Positions 58,701-64,000 of a stretch of DNA of 64,000 nt are shown here, one piece after another. A model generated the notes under the pieces. The model searched no databases, was not told where the DNA came from, and worked only from the letters and a program-made list of their open reading frames with translations. Source of the DNA: Heterobilharzia americana (lineage: Eukaryota > Platyhelminthes > Trematoda > Strigeidida > Schistosomatidae); contig CALYCZ020000348.1 of the NCBI GenBank assembly GCA_944470555.2, positions 1-64,000 of the forward strand, given 5' to 3'. A program made the position numbers and the translations under genes. Within the stretch, counting starts at the first letter, position 1, and every line of letters starts with the position of its first letter.

Positions 58701-61700
58701 TGAGTCACATCGTGCCACGACTAACAACCACTCAACATACAGAAACCTAATACTTGTACTTCATATGATTAAGTAGTGTGTAGTTTGTGAATGGAATAGG
58801 CTAGTTTCAAGTCACTTCAAATGTACTGGCCACTTGTTGTGAGCAGATAAGTTACAAAACGTTAGTATAACTTCAGTTGAAAATGCCTACAATATGCTTA
58901 TTCGAAAATCAGTTACATCCTAGTGTGGAGTGCATTTGAGAATACCTGAGAAAACGATACATTGTAGATGTGGGGTATTGAACAATTTCCACAACTGAAA
59001 CACTCCTAGTCTGTAGCTTCAAAATATCTCGACTTTCTTCGAATTAACCATCTGAATACAAATCCTGCAATCGAATTCCTAATGAAACGTCGTACACACT
59101 GTTTTGGGTAACTCATCTTTTATTGATCAAACACTCAAGTGAATATTCCTTCAGTGGTCATGCAGACATTCAACTTTCACTGTCAATATACTCAGCAGAC
59201 TTCAAACGAATCTGTGAATACTGGGTAAGGCACAACATACTTTGGATTGTAAATCATTAAAACAGATAACAGCCGGAAGCACTTTCAATAACTGCCATTC
59301 GCAATGCACACTTGGATTAAACGTTAAGGCATATTATATATATGCAATCAACAACTGCATGGCGGCAACGAAAACCGAAATACGTACCATTTCTCCTGTT
59401 CATCTCGTGGTTACAGTATGTGAGAATTGGCTCCTTGAAAAATGCCTTCATTGGCTGTTTGTCAATGCAGATTGCAAATAAACGAAAAACAATAGACAGG
59501 TATCGGTACTTTTCGCTGTTGAAAATACTCTTATGAAAATATCTGTCTGTCAAAGATGAGATGAAATGCCACAACAGACGCTCTGGATAACAGAACTCCA
59601 GTTGAATTCGCACCTTGAGACAACACCCTACGATTTTAGAATTGACACCCAGTGGGACTTAACCAGTGATCCTAATGTTTGTAGGCATTATATAATGAGA
59701 AATGCACAGACATGAGACTTTTCGGATTCTGCAGAGACAGTGAATTAGGATTGTGTCAAACATTCAAATAAGCGATATACAACTGATAAATAAACGACGC
59801 TGTCGTCAGTTCATTTGGATGGATAAGCAGTTATTGAGAAATGGAAGGTTGTGTAAACGGCTTAAGGAAGAGATGCGTAAGGCGAAATATTTCAGTGAAA
59901 TCATGCAATAGAATGAAGGCAAAGCGTAGACACTGTCAAGCTGGCCAAACTGCTTAACACAGTAAACATTGAGCGACAGATTTCAAGAGACTGCTTACTT
60001 TCAGTTGATGTGAGGAGAATGAATTCAGTGATATGAATTGACAGATATTCATTTTGCTATGTGTGATGTGACATGACAAACTAGTAACAATTAATTGCAG
60101 TTTTACTCATGCGTATTCCTTTACAAGATGGCATGTGTTGAATTCTGGTTGAATCAAGCTGTATTTCATCGTATACTTCGGCGTTTAGATAATCGCTGCA
60201 CGCAAACACTCCTAATAAATTCGGCGAACCCCGGTGTCAACGTACATTCAGTTGGTGTCAACCAGTTACCGAAAAACCTTCAACACGTGGTGATTAATGG
60301 GAATGGTAAAACTTTCAAACCAGTTATCCAAAGGCATCATTTGCACATGCAAGAGTGGACAATCATGACAGTTGAGTATAAGTCACCAAAGTGTACGATC
60401 TAGGCTTGAATGGCGTAAACAATTGGAGGCGATTATCTTCACCCCCAGGGTAACCCAAAACAGCGATCCAATACACTATACTTGGTTGCTGTTGAGGAGA
60501 TTATCTGAGACAGCTGTGTGTTAGGCGTGGATCTATCTTGTGACTTTCTTCGCCAACAGGTTGAGGGACAACCGTCAACTCTTCCCAAGCATTAAACCAG
60601 CAGCGTTGACTCATTTTCTGTGGAGAGTGTCACAGCTCGTGGTGAACTCACTTATTTGACAAGAGTAACAAACGTGTTGATCTTCTCAATCAATCAATAA
60701 AGTGAGGAACAACAGTTTCCTACAGGATAAATTGCTTCAAAAAATGTAATATGTAAGCTTGAGTTGGAATATAAAATCTGAGCTCACCATGATAACAGGA
60801 CATTTGTCTACCAGTGTTGAAGCTCCTCCTTTGTTAGGAGCACCTTTGAAATATTGTTCGACTGGTGGCAAATTTGTAGTAAAGGTTGAAACAGCGCACA
60901 TACCAAAGGCCTTCTCGTGAAAACACATCATAGAACTCGGTTCTTCGCAGTAGGGTTCAATACTTTTCCCTCTGAAATGTAGCATACATGACTGTCCGTG
61001 TTAATAATCCATCTATGTGATAAATCTAAGGTTGCGCATGACAAGCGTTTACAATGAAATACTGAAGACAACACTAGCTGTCAACTTAATATTTACAAGC
61101 ATCCAATAAGCTTACTGTTGTTTCATCTGATTGATGTATGCATAACAGCTTTCCATTACAAAACTGCAACCCAGGTTTTTACCATAATCCCATGGTTCAG
61201 CGAGTGAATAATCGACGTCCCACCAACTGCAATTAACAAAAAAACAAGAAGTGTGAGTTACATTTATCCCCAACAAGTGTTGACTGTTTGGTGGTTTCCT
61301 CTTGTTGGTCAGAGAGACAGTTAGTGACTGTAGTAAACATTAGCAAACAGTAGGCTTTCAAAACAGTGATTACCTTACTGGACTTCAACGTTTGTTCGCC
61401 TTTGCACTGTGACACGAAGCCTGACACATGTTATGCCTCCAATTGAGATATTAGGCTGATGTCAGTCAGACACACAAGCAGAACTTCATCTCATTACGAC
61501 AGGCCACTAGGACATAGAAAGCCGGCATTCTCGTCGATAAATATTAGCCATGCATTAAGTAACTTGGTATGAATAATCTCGAGGGATTTAACCTTTCATC
61601 TCAATGTATACACAGTTAGGCAGTTACTGACTATAGTGAACACCAGCGAACAGTAAGCTTTCTAAACAGTGATTACCTTACTGTACTTACATTCACAGAG

Positions 61701-63995
61701 CGCAGCATAGGCTTCCTTCCATACATGCAAACGAAAATGAGTATTTCAGGATACAGTGGTGGTCTCAAAAGAACAATGGGCTACAAGTAAGTTTGCTTCA
61801 TATCACTTGCTTCAGTTGCTTCCCACCAGTGATAAACCACGTGGCTGTGTTATCACTCTTAAAGTCCTGCAATTTCACATCGACTTTTATTGTATTCGAT
61901 TGCATAAGGAACATTAACTTCATTTATGCTTGCCACATTGTTACTTCCACACACTTGATAATACAGTAGTAAGTCAGTAACTGAGTCACGCAACAAATGA
62001 TCTGCATTCTACTTGAAATAGTGACCTGGTTTACCTTCAGAAAGCGAATAACAAGATCTTGAAACTGTCTCATTGTCAACTCAACTATTGGTAGGACGAA
62101 GCAATACTTTACATGAGATTCGAATGTTAGCTAAGAAAATGAGAATCCAGATACTGGCAGTTAGGTAAGTGAAGTGTAAGCATATCTCAACTCCACACGA
62201 ATGAACATATATTCAACCAGCTACACTTACCCAGAATCTGCGAAGAATGCTAGCGTTAATCTTGTAGTGACTGCTTTCACTCCAGTGACACCGGCCATTA
62301 TTTCATCCTGCAATAAAGTATAGGATTTCGCATCAACTCTTATTGTGACTGTTCGATTTCTTTATAAGCGAAACGTCGTTTACCACACGATTACGTCAAG
62401 CTCGCACTTTATTATGTTATCTGAGTTGATGGCTGAGTCTGAAACAATTTATCTCCGTCGATTGATGGGACGGAGAATATGGATATTCAGAAGAACAAAA
62501 GTCAGATTCCTGGTCAAGTAGTTACAGAGACCATAAGAAATTTACTCATTGACTTTCATGAGAAAGGCATAGCAGGACGACGGTAGTTGTTGAGGAATAA
62601 TAATCATAATAATATTGATGATAATTCACTTTATGCCAAACAATTTGTGGTACAACTGAGAATGCAAGCAATAGTTATGAAGTTTCGGCAGGAGGCAGTT
62701 CAGTTGTCTGTGCGACAACACTACACATTCTGAAGTGGTGAGGAATATTTGTGGCTCGAGTGGATGGTCTTGGCTGCATTGTGATCTCTGAAGCTCTGTG
62801 AACCTCAATCTGAAGTCTTCACAATGACGTTTGTGCTGATGATGTTGTCTGCAAAGACGGTGAGAGACTCAAGATTAAACCACCGATTTCAGTGGACACA
62901 ACACAGACAAGACTACCGCTTTCTTTTACCACCCTCCTCATAAACAACTGCAATAACTGAGTTTAGTCAATACAATAAAACCGTGATTTTGTAGTCTTAT
63001 AACAAATCAAAGTGACACTGTTTTTAAACAGAATGGCCTCATGGCTATTAAAAATGACGTAGTTATTGACTTACACCAACAACCCTTTTCTCGAAATGCG
63101 TGCCAATCGTTCCCGGACCGCCTTCATTCTCTATGTCTATCCCATCCAAATTGGGGCAGTTATAGTGTTTACGTCCTTCCTCCTTGATGAAAGCATACAG
63201 AGATTGTGTTAAGTGTATTTTATCATCAGGTTTTAAAAGTATTTTCGAAATCACTCAGCTGCATGAAATAGGCTCGAATGTGTACATGTTTCACGAGATT
63301 ATCTTCTGAAGACTACTTTATCTTCGGTTCAATGAACAGGAGGAAATTCACACAAACTCTCTGGTGTGTATTGAAGAAGATGACATTTTTAGGTGGGAGT
63401 TGTGATGGTTGTCTTCAGAGCAAGTTATGTCTGGCCATATCACGTTGAAAGAATTCACAATTATGATAGGAAATTCACAGTAGATATAGTGTGGATCCGA
63501 TGACTATTCCGCGCTGTTGAAAGGAGTGTCAGTGAGTTTGTATAGCTTTTATTACAAGAAAAATTCATGTCTGCATGTCAGTTGAGTAAGTGAGCATTTT
63601 GTTCACAAGACTAAACCATTTTAAGGAGAGACCATCCGGCTTTTCACATGTACAGAGTGGACCCTAAGGATTTATTGAGAACATTAATATCGAGTTTTTA
63701 GATTTCTTTCGAAGTTTATTTTTGTTATAGGCATCTACATACTTTCAAATAAACTTGACTCTCTTTCAAAATGTTGCCATGAAACTAACAACATTCTGTG
63801 TATTTAGGCCTTGACGAGTAGAAGCTTCAGATAACTTTCATGTTCCAACAATACATTATTCACAAGAAGGACATTATGCCTGAGCTTCAATTTTGACTTA
63901 CCAACAACCTCGGTGTGACGAAAGCTAGGAATGGTTTTGTGAACGATCCAGCAGCTGTAATCCAACGACGATTGATTAGTTTGACGGTATTCTCA
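55624..63995 (-). CDS. Gene B: second leishmanolysin-like (M8) metallopeptidase, C-terminal two thirds
   Basis: Paralogue of gene A on the other strand. Exons in reading order: 63902-63995, 63075-63182, 62231-62307, 61116-61226, 60788-60971, (one not found), 57761-57882, 55624-55755. Motifs in order: TPRLL; HYNC ... GTHFEKR with the third zinc His; DEIMAG with the Met-turn Met; FFADSGWWDVDY; WDYGKNLGC; EPYCEE ... FGMCAV; CHQ-YSCNGG. The HExxH exon is beyond position 64000. The last exon shown ends in a good donor (GTAAGT), so a further 3' exon should lie below 55624, but I could not place it. Exon lengths of 94, 77 and 111 nt equal those of gene A. The two genes face each other tail to tail across 15 kb of mostly mobile DNA. 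Confidence 0.88.
55756..57760. other. Gene B intron; possible old RT trace
   Basis: The minus frame 56491-56787 has a faint likeness to reverse transcriptase (VYLNDL-like VNYLNNL, then FAADLKF). Otherwise nothing recognised. Confidence 0.3.
57761..57882 (-). CDS. Gene B exon equivalent to exon 14
   Basis: 122 nt, NMFGQDFGNNSLCIKHKGTW then EVKMKGAISRDSRVRATCHQ. It needs one base from a preceding exon (the equivalent of exon 13), which was not found between 57883 and 60787. Confidence 0.82.
57883..60787. other. Gene B intron(s), exon 13 equivalent not found
   Basis: 2.9 kb which must hide a short exon (expected near 70 nt, ending one base past a codon). Frames at 59242-59613 and 60095-60403 have no recognisable match. 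Confidence 0.35.
60788..60971 (-). CDS. Gene B exon equivalent to exon 12
   Basis: 184 nt, GKSIEPYCEEPSSMMCFHEK then AFGMCAVSTF ... LVDKCPVIM. Acceptor ATTTCAG, donor GTGAGC. About 20 nt shorter than the gene A exon. Confidence 0.9.
61116..61226 (-). CDS. Gene B exon equivalent to exon 11
   Basis: 111 nt, WWDVDYSLAEPWDYGKNLGC then SFVMESCYAYI. Donor GTAAGC. Confidence 0.92.
61319..61690. repeat. Local direct repeat pair
   Basis: 61319-61384 and 61623-61690 both read about AACAGTGATTACCTTACTG after a shared 45-base stretch. Within a gene B intron. Confidence 0.7.
61928..62164. repeat. Dispersed 240-bp repeat, copy 2
   Basis: Partner of 19408-19645, in a gene B intron. Confidence 0.8.
62231..62307 (-). 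CDS. Gene B exon equivalent to exon 10 (Met-turn)
   Basis: 77 nt, DEIMAGVTGVKAVTTRLTLA then FFADSG. The Met-turn methionine is present, unlike gene A. Confidence 0.93.
62735..62885. repeat. Diverged relative of the 49.2-kb hairpin
   Basis: Shares the order GTGGATGGTCTT, TGTGATCTCTGA, GTGCTGATGATGTTGTCT and CAAGATTAAACC with 49160-49345. The palindrome is no longer intact. Confidence 0.6.
63075..63182 (-). CDS. Gene B exon equivalent to exon 9
   Basis: 36 codons, EEGRKHYNCPNLDGIDIENE then GGPGTIGTHFEKRVVG. The GG.GT..H.EKR pattern with its zinc-binding His is diagnostic of M8. Confidence 0.93.
63902..63995 (-). CDS. Gene B exon equivalent to gene A exon 8
   Basis: 94 nt; reads ENTVKLINRRWITAAGSFTK then PFLAFVTPRLL. 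Acceptor TTCAG lies at the window edge; donor GTAAGT. Aligns residue for residue with gene A exon 8. Confidence 0.88.
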
Positions 63996-64000
63996 CTGAA

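Noticed and set aside
59242..60403. Frames of 80-100 codons inside the gene B intron.
   Set aside because: Opposite or overlapping frames of similar length, no motifs; likely chance.
1..64000. CRISPR arrays, bacterial operons, rRNA genes, phage genes.
   Set aside because: No spaced direct repeats of array type, no long intronless gene runs, and no rRNA sequence seen; the window is eukaryotic.

Overview
The window looks like nuclear DNA of a blood fluke (Schistosoma or a close relative). The reasons are short exons in long AT-rich introns, one 35-base intron near a gene start, SINEs of the Smα type carrying hammerhead-ribozyme motifs, SR2-like (RTE-clade) non-LTR retrotransposons with (AAT)n tails, and an invertebrate innexin copy. 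All calls were made by eye from the sequence; no database was searched. Exon ends rest on GT/AG signals, codon phase and family motifs.

The main content is a pair of convergent genes for M8 zinc metallopeptidases (leishmanolysin/invadolysin family). Gene A (+) starts at 14527 with a TATA box and signal peptide. It can be followed through 15-16 exons to about 40.4 kb, with the HExxH exon at 18289-18394 and a cysteine-rich C-terminal part after 29.7 kb. Gene B (-) enters from the right edge (exon at 63902-63995) and runs down to 55624. Its N-terminal half, with HExxH, lies outside the window. Matching exons keep the same phases, and three have the same length (94, 77 and 111 nt), so the two are paralogues.

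Left part (1-24 kb). Positions 1-4340 are an almost identical copy of 14779-19117 and carry exons 3-7 of gene A a second time. The upstream copy has an open frame. The downstream copy, joined to the promoter, has a one-base deletion in an A run of exon 4 and hits a stop. Between them lie retrotransposon pieces, a decayed innexin copy (about 7.25-8.9 kb) and a repeated coding-like fragment. Exon 8 is also present twice (20822-20915, 23820-23913), with retrotransposon and duplicated DNA between the copies.

Middle (24-40 kb). Exons 9-16 of gene A lie in introns holding decayed hammerhead SINEs, an inverted SINE pair at 34.1-34.75 kb with two better-preserved hammerhead motifs in opposite orientation, and a nearly full-length minus-strand SR2-like element (35.9-38.7 kb).

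The 40-54 kb interval between the two genes is mostly mobile DNA: a decayed Penelope-like element (43.3-44.4 kb, with an inverted 3' relic at 39.3-39.5 kb), another hammerhead SINE, two SR2-like elements (45.3-48.8 kb minus; 50.0-53.2 kb plus) and a perfect-looking 70-bp-arm hairpin at 49.2-49.36 kb. From 53.2 kb to the end there are only gene B exons and introns with minor repeats.

The most unusual points are the frameshift split between the two gene A copies, the duplicated exon 8 lying inside a broken retrotransposon, the loss of the Met-turn methionine in gene A but not gene B, and the opposed ribozyme SINE pair.
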